Part shown: positions 35,615 through 43,264 of the stretch, piece by piece | Layout of the letters: every line of letters begins with the position of its first letter | Numbering within the stretch: the first letter of the stretch is position 1 | Assembly: GCA_015257125.1 (NCBI GenBank) | Contig: JABZKU010000004.1 | Coordinates: 54,709-118,708 of the forward strand | Reading direction: 5' to 3' | DNA from: Prevotellaceae bacterium | Lineage (GTDB): Bacteria > Bacteroidota > Bacteroidia > Bacteroidales > Bacteroidaceae | Length of the DNA: 64,000 nucleotides | The notes under the pieces: model-generated | The model's input: only the letters and a program-made list of their open reading frames with translations | Database searches by the model: none | Told to the model about the DNA's origin: nothing | Translations under genes and position numbers: made by a program

Positions 35615-35689
35615 GGTTCCGTAGCTCAGTCGGATTAGAGCAACGCCCTTCTAAGGCGTGGGTCCTGGGTTCGAGCCCCAGCGGAATCA
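35615..35689 (+). tRNA. tRNA-Arg (anticodon UCU)
   Basis: The cloverleaf is complete: acceptor GGTTCCG/CGGAATC with one G-T pair, D-arm GCTC/GAGC, anticodon stem ACGCC/GGCGT with loop CTTCTAA, and T-arm CTGGG/CCCAG with TTCGAGC. The anticodon TCT reads AGA. CCA is not encoded. The accessory region begins just downstream. Confidence 0.95.
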
Positions 35690-35722
35690 CATTTCAAGCC
35701 GACAGCGGCAGTAAAACAAAAT

Positions 35723-35750
35723 AGCGCGAACAGTTTGTTCGCGCTTTTTT
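35723..35750 (+). terminator. Terminator of tRNA-Arg
   Basis: AGCGCGAAC (35723-35731) pairs with GTTCGCGCT (35737-35745) across a 5-base loop and is followed by T residues. Confidence 0.85.
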
Positions 35751-35760
35751 CGTGTTTTGG

Positions 35761-35961
35761 GAGAGAAAAACTGCAACCGTGACCACGCCAACGACGAGGA
35801 CGGAAACCGTTACCCTGTTCACCTTTATGCTCCTCTAAGATGAGGGCGCGCTCCTGCTTGGAAAAACTATCCAAAAGTACGCGCATCAACTCATTAAAAC
35901 CTGCCTCACTTGAGGCCATTTCGGAAATAATTTCCGATCTTTGTTCCACTGTAAGCTTCAT
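35761..35961 (-). pseudogene. IS256-family transposase, N-terminal fragment
   Basis: Reading from 35961, the product begins MKLTVEQRSEIISEM and continues with LLDSFSKQERALILEEHKG and NGFRPRRWRGHGCSFSL. This is the start of a mutator/IS256-type transposase. After about 67 residues the match ends abruptly next to the tRNA terminator, so the DDE core is missing. It marks a past insertion followed by deletion beside the tRNA gene. Confidence 0.75.
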
Positions 35962-36009
35962 TGTTCTTTGTTTGATTTGTTATTTCACCACAAATATAAG
36001 AACTTTGGA

Positions 36010-36186
36010 GCTTACACACGTTTATTGGACAGTATCGGTGCCATCGCCACAGACCTAAAGAAGCGTGGCTTCAAGTACCTTGGTTCCACACTCATCTACT
36101 CATTCCTTCAGAGCATCGGTATGATTAACGGCCACAGTACCGGCTGCTGGATGTTTGAAAAGATTGGTGGAATTTTCGTCAAATGA
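36010..36186 (+). pseudogene. tag: DNA-3-methyladenine glycosylase I (tag), 3' fragment
   Basis: The frame reads IATDLKKRGFKYLGSTLIYS, then FLQSIGMINGHSTGCW, which matches the C-terminal part of Tag. Only about 55 residues remain. The 5' portion, with the catalytic region, has been lost where the IS256 fragment begins, so the gene cannot be functional. It shows that the island replaced or invaded an ancestral locus here. Confidence 0.7.
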
Positions 36187-36230
36187 GCAAAACCTTCAAA
36201 CCTCTGCCCGAAATCGGCACACCCCACATC

Positions 36231-36238
36231 TATCTTTG
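36231..36238 (+). promoter_or_regulatory. Promoter -7 box for the WYL operon
   Basis: TATCTTTG matches TAnnTTTG and lies 22 bp before the ATG at 36261. It favours that start over an upstream in-frame ATG that overlaps the tag fragment. The -33 box is poor. Confidence 0.5.
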
Positions 36239-36260
36239 CAACGAAAAGTCAAGAGCACGT

Positions 36261-37172
36261 ATGGCAACGAGTCAAATTAACAAGTATGTCTGGCTGGTGG
36301 ACACCATCCATCGGGCTAAACGGATTTCCTTTGAGGACATCAACCGCCGATGGCTAGCCAACGACATGAGCGAAGGGCTGGAAATCCCCAAGCGTACCTT
36401 CCACAAGTGGCGCATTGCGATTGAGGAGATGTTTGGGCTGCTCATTGAGAATGAGAACTGCGGTGAATACCGATACTACATTCTCAACGATGATGAGATA
36501 AGCCGTGGAGGTCTGCGCACATGGCTGGTCAACACGATTGCTGTCAGCAACCTTATTACAAACAATCAGAGCATTAAGGACCGCATCGTGTTGGAAGACA
36601 TCCCGTCTGGACGGCTGTTCCTTCCATCTATCTTGGAGGCACTGAAAGAGGAAACTCTCCTGCGGATTACCTATCAAAGTTTTTGGAAGAATGAAGCATT
36701 CACTTTTGACGTGGAACCATATTGTGTAAAGCTGTGCCGCCAACGGTGGTACTTGGTAGCACGTAGCACCTATTATGATAGGGTAATGATTTATGCGGTT
36801 GACCGCATGTCGGAGGTGCATAAGACATCCACTCCATTCGACTATCCCAAGGATTTTACACCCGAAGCGTTCTTCTACGGTTGCTTCGGTGTGATAGCCG
36901 GTGACGGAACGAGAATCGAGCGTGTAGAACTGCAAGTGTCGGCGGGACAAGCCAACTACTTGCGCTCGCTGCCTTTACACCAATCACAGATTGAGTCTTA
37001 TCGTGGCGACGAGTACAGTATCTTTGAGTACCAGATACGTCCAACGTTTGATTTCCAGTTGGAGATACTGGCACACACGCCTGACATCGAAGTGCTTTCT
37101 CCGATATGGCTTAGGGAAGAGATAGCTGGTAAAATCGCATACATGAACAAGAAATATAGGTCAGCCAAATGA
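36261..37172 (+). CDS. WYL-domain transcriptional regulator
   Basis: This 303-aa protein has an N-terminal winged-helix region (INKYVWLVDTIHRAKRISFE, then IPKRTFHKWRIAIEEMFG) and a C-terminal WYL domain. In the latter, LLRITYQSFWKNEAFTFDVE, the core RQRWYLVARST and a C-terminal effector-like segment are seen. WYL proteins sense nucleic acid or nucleotide ligands, and several regulate phage-defence operons, such as the BrxR and CapW group. It is the first gene of a packed six-gene operon and its stop overlaps the next start (ATGA). It is the likely regulator of that operon. Confidence 0.85.
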   Translation: MATSQINKYVWLVDTIHRAKRISFEDINRRWLANDMSEGLEIPKRTFHKWRIAIEEMFGLLIENENCGEYRYYILNDDEISRGGLRTWLVNTIAVSNLITNNQSIKDRIVLEDIPSGRLFLPSILEALKEETLLRITYQSFWKNEAFTFDVEPYCVKLCRQRWYLVARSTYYDRVMIYAVDRMSEVHKTSTPFDYPKDFTPEAFFYGCFGVIAGDGTRIERVELQVSAGQANYLRSLPLHQSQIESYRGDEYSIFEYQIRPTFDFQLEILAHTPDIEVLSPIWLREEIAGKIAYMNKKYRSAK

Positions 37173-37660
37173 GAGACTTTGCAGCAATAGATTTTGAAAC
37201 CGCCAACAACGAGCGCAGCTCGGTGTGCAGTGTGGGCATCGTGATTGTTCGCGATGAAGAGATTGTGGATAGCTTCTATTCTCTCATCAATCCCGAACCG
37301 AACTATTACAACTACTGGTGCAGTCAGGTACATGGACTGACACGAGAAGACACCGATACGGCTCCAATCTTCCCCGAAGTGTGGAAGCAGATAGAACCGT
37401 TGATTGAGGGTCTGCCTCTCGTGGCGCACAACCGTCCATTCGACGAGAACTGTCTGAAGGCTGTGTTCCGCGTCTATCAGATGGACTATCCCGACTATGA
37501 GTTTTACGACACACTCTGTGTCTCCCGTCGGGTTCTGCCAGACTTGGAGAACCACCAGTTACACACCGTGGCAGCTGCCTGTGGCTATCAGTTGGAGAAT
37601 CACCACCACGCACTGGCTGATGCAGAAGCCTGTGCTTGGATTGCAAGAGAAATTCTATAA
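37169..37660 (+). CDS. DEDDh 3'-5' exonuclease (DnaQ-like)
   Basis: This 163-aa protein is essentially one DnaQ-type exonuclease domain. Catalytic residues are visible: Asp8 and Glu10 in AIDFETAN, Asp92 in AHNRPFDENCL, and the HxxxxD pair His146 and Asp151 in HHHALADA. The segment SQVHGLTREDT is also typical. Such enzymes remove nucleotides from 3' ends of DNA or RNA. There is no polymerase or other domain attached. Its start overlaps the stop codon of the WYL gene, so the two are translationally coupled. In this setting it may trim products of the nucleases encoded downstream. Confidence 0.9.
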   Translation: MRDFAAIDFETANNERSSVCSVGIVIVRDEEIVDSFYSLINPEPNYYNYWCSQVHGLTREDTDTAPIFPEVWKQIEPLIEGLPLVAHNRPFDENCLKAVFRVYQMDYPDYEFYDTLCVSRRVLPDLENHQLHTVAAACGYQLENHHHALADAEACAWIAREIL

Positions 37661-37678
37661 TGCACAATATCAGAAACT

Positions 37679-37912
37679 ATGAGTATATATTCAGTTAAAG
37701 TAAAAAAGGATGGACGTAACGGAAGCACGTCTATAAGTGTAGGTATGGAAGTGAATGTTGTTAGCAACCTTTCAGCATCTAACATCACAGCCACAAAAGA
37801 TGGACAAAATGCCACCGTTGCTGCTTTCAAAAGTAAGTATGGTATTGATGTCATGAACTTTGCTGACGGAAGTGGACGTGCAAATATGTATTTTGAGGTA
37901 AAGCAACTTTAG
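37679..37912 (+). CDS. Small unknown protein of the island operon
   Basis: This 77-aa product begins MSIYSVKVKKDGRNGSTSIS and ends with DGSGRANMYFEVKQL. The pattern of alternating polar and hydrophobic residues suggests a small beta-rich domain. It has no signal or membrane segment. It lies 18 bp after the exonuclease and 11 bp before the first DUF262 gene, in the middle of the operon. Similar short proteins seem to occur in Bacteroidetes genomes, but I cannot name the family with confidence. Confidence 0.7.
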   Translation: MSIYSVKVKKDGRNGSTSISVGMEVNVVSNLSASNITATKDGQNATVAAFKSKYGIDVMNFADGSGRANMYFEVKQL

Positions 37913-37923
37913 TATTATCGCAT

Positions 37924-39642
37924 ATGGCTTGGATAGACCAAAATCTTGAAAATTTTATTAGGAAGGAATTCCCCGATAGAATAATTAATGCCTACCATGC
38001 GTATAGAACATGGCAGTCAAATCGCTATATATGGGTGTCTACTATCCTGACAAAAGACGGAGACCTTCATTATGAATACTTCCAAGACCACGTGGAATTA
38101 CATCTTGAAGGCAAATTCCAAAGTGAAGACTATCGTTCTTTTGCAAAAGAACTAAGGGTAAGAACTGCTAGGATTCCTGAGCTTACCTGGTCAAGATGGC
38201 AGGGACATAGCCAATGTCGATGCACTCTTCAACACCCAACGGGTTCGTGGGAAGAGCTCCTTTCCGCGTTCCATTGTATTATGAGCATATTTGACCCTAT
38301 TATAAAGGACTTCTTTGAAAAGAAACACCAAGACACGAGCACAGATGCCTATAACGGTGTCATTGAATTTCATGAATGTGAGCTTGAAAGTGAGCATGTT
38401 AGTTTGGAAACATGCTCTTTAGGACAATTGTTTTCTAATCATCTTGTCATACCTGACTATCAGCGTAACTACTGTTGGGAAGAGAAACAGGTTAAAGACC
38501 TGTGGCATAGTCTTAAAGAAATCCCCGTGGATGGGAAATATCATCTAGGGACAATTATCTTGCAAAAGGACAAAACTGGCAACTATGCTGTCATTGATGG
38601 GCAACAGCGGTTAGTAACGCTTACCCTCATCTGTCGGCAGCTTGGATATAAGGGAGAAATGCCTCTGCTTAAACAATCGTTCCGTTCCACAGCTTCACGT
38701 CAACATGTCGCTAATAATCGCTTTCAAATCGAACAATACTGCAAACGCTCACATGATGAAAAGCTTTGTGGTAAACTAATAAACAACCTCATCTTCTCTG
38801 TCCTTATTTTGACAGATAGCCGCCTTGATTTGGCCTATACATTTTTCTCCAATGAGAACTCAAAGGGCGTTCCTCTGACAGACTACGACCTATTGAAGGC
38901 TCATCATCTGCGTTTTGTCTTCAATGAAAAACAGGCAGAGCACTTGGCAGGCAAGTGGAATTCCTTGACTAATCAGAAATATAGACTGCTGGATACCACT
39001 CTTTCATCTCATTTATTCCGCTTAAGGAAATGGATGCGTAAACGCGATTACGATTCGTCGCAAAAATTGCGCACTAAAGAAGAATTTTCAGCTGCTCTTA
39101 TAATACCTGAGATACCACCTTTCGGTGAGCAATTTGAATACTACGAAAAAATACATGGGGGAACTCACTTTTTCGCCTATGCTGAACATTTCGTAGGTCT
39201 GTTTGATAGATTTGAACATGCAAATCCAGTTGAAGCTCTCCGCAGACATCTTAAATGGGAAAGTCATTCAAGATACGCAGATGTTATTGAGACTTTACTT
39301 TTCGGTTACTTTCTGAAATTTGGAGCCCAATATCTGGCTGAAGCTCTGTTTTGCATTGCCGGATACATTGCCCAACACCGATACACCTCGCGTCGCGCTC
39401 TTTCATATAAAATTCGAGAATTTGCAAAAAACAGCGAGATTGTTATGATGATAGATCAAGCCTCTTCGCCTACATTCTTCCTTGCAGAGTGTTTAGCGGG
39501 AATTAAAATTAGCGGCAAGGATATTGATGAGCAAGGTATCGAACTTCGATTCTACCACCGGCTTCAAGATTTGTTCTTGGAACTGAATGAAGAATTCACT
39601 GATAGCACAATAATTGAACATTACAACAATGAATACGCATAG
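37924..39642 (+). CDS. DUF262 (GmrS-like) protein with an extra N-terminal domain
   Basis: Residues 1 to about 135 form a separate domain (including YFQDHVELHLEG and WQGHSQCRCTLQHP) that I cannot assign. From about 165 a DUF262 domain follows: HLVIPDYQRNYCWEE, the signature VIDGQQRLVTLTL with DGQQR at 225-229, and FFSNENSKGVPLTDYDLLK. DUF262 is the nucleotide-hydrolysing part of the GmrSD restriction family. No DUF1524 nuclease motif is visible in the C-terminal 240 residues, so this 572-aa protein is a GmrS-type partner. The next gene overlaps its end by 14 bp. Confidence 0.82.
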   Translation: MAWIDQNLENFIRKEFPDRIINAYHAYRTWQSNRYIWVSTILTKDGDLHYEYFQDHVELHLEGKFQSEDYRSFAKELRVRTARIPELTWSRWQGHSQCRCTLQHPTGSWEELLSAFHCIMSIFDPIIKDFFEKKHQDTSTDAYNGVIEFHECELESEHVSLETCSLGQLFSNHLVIPDYQRNYCWEEKQVKDLWHSLKEIPVDGKYHLGTIILQKDKTGNYAVIDGQQRLVTLTLICRQLGYKGEMPLLKQSFRSTASRQHVANNRFQIEQYCKRSHDEKLCGKLINNLIFSVLILTDSRLDLAYTFFSNENSKGVPLTDYDLLKAHHLRFVFNEKQAEHLAGKWNSLTNQKYRLLDTTLSSHLFRLRKWMRKRDYDSSQKLRTKEEFSAALIIPEIPPFGEQFEYYEKIHGGTHFFAYAEHFVGLFDRFEHANPVEALRRHLKWESHSRYADVIETLLFGYFLKFGAQYLAEALFCIAGYIAQHRYTSRRALSYKIREFAKNSEIVMMIDQASSPTFFLAECLAGIKISGKDIDEQGIELRFYHRLQDLFLELNEEFTDSTIIEHYNNEYA

Positions 39643-41422
39643 ATATACTCCGCAACTTATAGTTGAAAACAAAGATTATTTGTGCTTCAACATTCCACTA
39701 TACCAACGTCTCTTTGCGTGGGGAGAGTCTCAAGTATATGGCCTTCTATGCGATATGAAAGAGCATTTCAGCAAAACAGGCAAAGAAGAGCCATATTACC
39801 TGGGAATGCTATCTTGTATTGCCCGAGGCAATGTATATGACCTCATCGATGGCCAGCAACGTTTCACGGTAATGACTTTACTTGCGTTAGTGTTGCGCAA
39901 ATACGATGAGCGTTGGAATAAGTTCCTTGATGAAGGCAAGAGACTTCATTTTGTGGCCAGACCCAAAGACCGAGAATACCTACTGGCTTCTATAAGGAAT
40001 GTAGTTGGACAGGTGGACGAACCAAACAAAAAAATGCAGTCCGCCATCAACCTGGCAGAGGGATTTGTTGAAAAAGATTTCCAATCCGATGAGGACAGAC
40101 TGGTTTTTGCAACAAATGTTTTTGAACGTCTATCATTCTTTTTCTCTGTTCTTCCTAATGAATACTTGAACGACCCGATGTCGCTTAACAAGTATTTTGA
40201 AGCAATGAATGCTGGAGGAAAGGGGCTGGAGCAGCACGAAATTTTGAAAGTTCAACTTATGCGGGGGGAGTCCAATCAGGAAAAACTTACTCGCATTTGG
40301 AATAGCATCAGCGACATGGGGCATTTCATCATAAAGAAACGCGATGACTGCCGTGAACACGAATATCTCCAAAGTTACATGAATGCTATAAATCTCTGTC
40401 GTGAAGGGCGATTTGAAGAAGCCTTTACCTTATGTGAGTCTTCCTTTGACGCTGAGGATGATGTAGAAATTGGCATGATAGCCGCGTCCGAACGCAAAGA
40501 TAAAAACTCTCAAAGAGAAGAGCCTGCCGATCAGTCCATACTAACATTCCCAGAATTTTTGATGCTTGCCCTTGACATACATCTTCATCTGAATGGTTCA
40601 TATACGTTCTATCGGACTGATCTTCTCGTCGCCTTTGAAAACAACCCAATCTCAGATGTACATTCGTTCTACAATACAATGTTGTTCTATCGTCTGCTCT
40701 TTGATTGTTATATAATCACTAAAGAAGATAGTCCAAATGGAAACAAATATGAGATCATTGCACGAACTGGCAGCGATTTTGAGGTGGACTGTGTACGTCA
40801 GTATCAGTCGATGCTTTATGTATCTAACACACCTTTTTATAATTGGCTGAAACCACTTCTCATAAACCTTGCTTCCATCCCCATACATCATGCAAAGGAG
40901 TTGCTATCGCTATTGAAGAATATCGACAATGCTTTACGTAGCCTCCCGGTGTCTGTAGAGGAAATGTCATACGACAAATCGCCTGATAGGTATTGGTTCT
41001 GGAGGCTTGACTACTACTTGTGGGAACAGAAAGAGCAATTCTTTAAGAACGCCAAAGAGCTTGAAATCGTTGGTGACTATGTGTTCCGTGCAAATCGTTC
41101 CTTAGAACATTTGCACCCACAGCATCAGGACAATAATGATGAGTGGCCAACAGAGTGCATACACTCGTTTGGAAACTTGGCTATGATTTCGCAAAGTTTC
41201 AATTCACAACAAAGTGATGACCCCGTTACGGTTAAATTTGCTAGAATTTCAGACCAAGCCAATAACCATGCCCTCCAAAGTATCAAGCTATATCGAATGT
41301 ATCTTGATGCACAAGGAACGCCAGACGGGTGGACACCCCAAAAAATGGATGCTCATAAAACAGAAATGTTTAACTTCTTGTCCGAAACATTCCCCGCAAA
41401 AAACGTGGACGATAATGCTTGA
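39629..41422 (+). CDS. DUF262-DUF1524 (GmrSD-like) protein
   Basis: This 597-aa protein has a DUF262 domain at its N-terminus (FNIPLYQRLFAWGESQ, then DLIDGQQRFTVMTLL with DGQQR at 74-78) and a FEAMNAGGKGLEQHEILK segment. At the C-terminus a DUF1524 nuclease-type motif is present: LEHLHPQH (His494, His496) and SFGNLAMISQSFNS. Such proteins resemble the GmrSD type IV restriction enzymes, which cut modified phage DNA. The ATG at 39629 lies inside the end of the previous gene. This is the most enzyme-like component of the island. Confidence 0.85.
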   Translation: MNTHRYTPQLIVENKDYLCFNIPLYQRLFAWGESQVYGLLCDMKEHFSKTGKEEPYYLGMLSCIARGNVYDLIDGQQRFTVMTLLALVLRKYDERWNKFLDEGKRLHFVARPKDREYLLASIRNVVGQVDEPNKKMQSAINLAEGFVEKDFQSDEDRLVFATNVFERLSFFFSVLPNEYLNDPMSLNKYFEAMNAGGKGLEQHEILKVQLMRGESNQEKLTRIWNSISDMGHFIIKKRDDCREHEYLQSYMNAINLCREGRFEEAFTLCESSFDAEDDVEIGMIAASERKDKNSQREEPADQSILTFPEFLMLALDIHLHLNGSYTFYRTDLLVAFENNPISDVHSFYNTMLFYRLLFDCYIITKEDSPNGNKYEIIARTGSDFEVDCVRQYQSMLYVSNTPFYNWLKPLLINLASIPIHHAKELLSLLKNIDNALRSLPVSVEEMSYDKSPDRYWFWRLDYYLWEQKEQFFKNAKELEIVGDYVFRANRSLEHLHPQHQDNNDEWPTECIHSFGNLAMISQSFNSQQSDDPVTVKFARISDQANNHALQSIKLYRMYLDAQGTPDGWTPQKMDAHKTEMFNFLSETFPAKNVDDNA

Positions 41423-41933
41423 CTTCATATCTGACACCGAACACTTCACCAAGGTGCTTGCCCTTGCGGCAAAGGCCAAAGAGACGCTTTGGATTGGCAC
41501 GGCTGACATCAAAGATCTGTACGTGGTGCAAGGCAAGATGGCAAAGCCGTTCCTCGGTGTATTGTCGGACTTGATAGGCAAAGGGGTGGAGGTACGGCTT
41601 ATCCATGCCAAAGAACCTGGCCCGAACTTTCGGGAGGATTTCGACCGCTACCCACGACTGGTCACTATGCTGGAACGTGTCATGTGTCCGCGCGTCCACT
41701 TCAAGATTATTGTCATTGACCAAGCAGTGTGCTATGTTGGCAGTGCCAACCTAACTGGTGCCGGCATGGGCATGAAGTCGGCTACACGGCGCAACTTTGA
41801 GGCTGGTGTCCTTACGGATATACCGTCCATCGTGGACAATGCCGCCAACGAGTTTGATAAGGTGTGGTGCGGTAGCGAGTGCCGCAATTGCCAACGGAAA
41901 AATGTTTGTCCTGACCCCATCGTAATAAAATAG
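41415..41933 (+). CDS. PLD-like single-HKD protein with C-terminal Cys cluster
   Basis: This 172-aa protein has one phospholipase D-type motif: His95, Lys97 and Asp102 in VHFKIIVIDQ, followed by GSANLTGAG at 109-117. Single-HKD proteins of this kind usually work as dimeric nucleases rather than lipases. After residue 150 four cysteines appear at 152, 156, 159 and 165, a C-x3-C-x2-C-x5-C pattern that could bind zinc or an iron-sulfur cluster. The start overlaps the previous stop codon by 8 bp; a longer frame upstream would only shadow that gene. It is the last gene of the operon. Confidence 0.83.
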   Translation: MLDFISDTEHFTKVLALAAKAKETLWIGTADIKDLYVVQGKMAKPFLGVLSDLIGKGVEVRLIHAKEPGPNFREDFDRYPRLVTMLERVMCPRVHFKIIVIDQAVCYVGSANLTGAGMGMKSATRRNFEAGVLTDIPSIVDNAANEFDKVWCGSECRNCQRKNVCPDPIVIK

Positions 41934-41949
41934 CCGTATGAAGATCTGT

Positions 41950-42016
41950 TATTGACCATTGTCCTTATGCTGGCAACCGTCAGCATGCAGGCACAGAAGA
42001 TAAGCCATATTGAAAT
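41950..42016 (+). pseudogene. Signal-peptide stub of a truncated secreted protein
   Basis: One frame reads LLLTIVLMLATVSMQAQKIS, a hydrophobic signal core ending in an AQ cleavage site. The sequence then runs directly into the dispersed repeat. No good in-frame ATG precedes it; the nearest ATG (41938) is in another frame. It looks like a remnant of a secreted-protein gene cut by the repeat. Confidence 0.5.
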
Positions 42017-42056
42017 ATTGCTGTCCGGTAAAAGTTTTACACGGCGAAAAATAAGG
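42017..42056 (+). repeat. Dispersed repeat, reference copy
   Basis: The 22 bases at 42017-42038 (ATTGCTGTCCGGTAAAAGTT plus TT) recur exactly at 63949-63970. They are followed by AAATAAGGCTGAA in both places. A diverged copy occurs at 3695, and the core recurs imperfectly at 43011. The left flanks of the two exact copies differ, so this is an element end. Confidence 0.75.
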
Positions 42057-42084
42057 CTGAAATCCCACAAGAGGGTTTCAGCCT
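42054..42084 (+). terminator. Hairpin inside the dispersed repeat
   Basis: AGGCTGAAATCC pairs with GGTTTCAGCCT with one mismatch, and TCTTTTG follows. It could terminate transcripts coming from the island operon. Confidence 0.6.
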
Positions 42085-42630
42085 CTTTTGTTACTTTGCT
42101 TGTTGCAAAAAAAGTTCGTCCGACATTTGGAGTGAGGCCTCAACTACCGGAAGCCCTTTCTCAAAAGTGCACCGGCCTCCCACTTCAGCCCCCAACGCGC
42201 ACGCGTAGCGCGCGCGTCCGCTGTTTTTCGTTTTTTGCCTTCACCTCTTCACCATACGACTGTAAGCAGCTCGGGAACAGCGACTTGCGGGTGAAGGTTT
42301 CACCCCTTTTTCCTTCACCGGTGAAGGCAAAAAAAGAGCATTTTCTTCACGCACAATACACACTGTATCAACGACTTGCAGGTGAAGGTGAAGGGTGAAG
42401 GCAAGAATTTCGAACTCGCTGAGTGCGCGATGCGCAGGGGCGTGTCCGTTGCGCGTACGTTGGTGCGGATGAGGAAACAGTGGATGTCACGGTGGGCGAA
42501 AGAACGGCCGTCTTTTCCCAAAAAGCGGGGAGGAAGAAGAGAAAAGAAGGGGTGTTTCGAAAGAAAGTCCACAAGTTTTTATCCAATCTCTCCCCATCCT
42601 CAAAAAACGAAACTTTTTTCTCGCAAAATC

Positions 42631-42662
42631 TTCGACAGTTCGAAACTAAATCCTTACTTTTG
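42631..42662 (+). promoter_or_regulatory. Promoter inside non-coding element B
   Basis: TTCG (42631-42634), 20 bases, TACTTTTG (42655-42662). Boxes and spacing are the same as in copy A at 9047-9078. Confidence 0.6.
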
Positions 42663-42756
42663 CGATTGACAAAACACAACTTCCCTTCATTCCGCCGCAC
42701 TGCGGCGTCCATATAGCGCAAAGTCGAGGTACTTTTCCCGACCATCCGGAGCAAAC

Positions 42757-42774
42757 GCTCTTTGACTTACTGAA
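42757..42774 (+). other. boxA-like leader motif in element B
   Basis: GCTCTTTGACTTACTGAA lies 95 bases after the -7 box, almost exactly as in copy A. It is closer than copy A to the rRNA-leader motif of the order. Confidence 0.5.
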
Positions 42775-43010
42775 CCGGCGCGACTTTGCCATATCCCGAC
42801 CTATCGGAACAGACAAAAAGGCACCACGCTCAGGCGCGGGATGCGTCTTCACGCAACCGCGACGAGACATGATCGAAGCTACCCGACCCTCTGTTTATGC
42901 AATACGCAAGTCGCTGCGTAACAACAGCTTGTGCCACCTTAAAAGGCTACCGGTAAGGGTGTCGCCTACGAACGAGGAGACAACGGAGATCCGTGTGCTG
43001 ATTTCGGTTT

Positions 43011-43031
43011 CTTGCTGTCCGCGAAAAGTTT
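43011..43031 (+). repeat. Imperfect copy of the dispersed-repeat core
   Basis: CTTGCTGTCCGCGAAAAGTT plus T differs from the 42017 core at only a few positions and has the same orientation. The two copies flank non-coding element B about 1 kb apart. Confidence 0.45.
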
Positions 43032-43264
43032 AGACGCAGTAGACCTCGCATCCTGACCTAAGTTCAGCCTAAGCATCTCCCCTAAAAAGCATCCCGCTAC
43101 CCAAGAAAGTGAAAGGTGGATTCCTTAGACCGAACTCAGGTTTTTTCAGAAAGAGAAGGTGAGGCACGAAGCCCGATGCGTAGAGTTGTGGAGCAACAAC
43201 TCTCGCAAATCGGTGACCTTATCCGGTGGATTGCGGCTGAAAAAGAGGCAGGGGCAAAAAAGTC

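Larger units (their letters stand above)
42190..42775 (+). repeat. Structured non-coding element, copy B
   Basis: This is the second copy of the element at 8600-9200, in the same orientation and order of blocks. It keeps the GC-rich start, the paired TTCACC/GGTGAAGG motifs, the block GGTGAAGGTGAAGGGTGAAG, CGAACTCGCTGAGTGCG, AAAGTCCAC, the promoter, the CCGCACTGCGG hairpin and the boxA-like motif. The following stretch to 43264 contains no gene that I can support. Confidence 0.7.

Noticed and set aside
41214..41414. Longer N-terminus for the PLD-like protein
   Set aside because: The extra 67 codons lie fully inside the DUF262-DUF1524 gene in another frame and have no domain features. The ATG at 41415 fits the tight overlap seen elsewhere in the operon.
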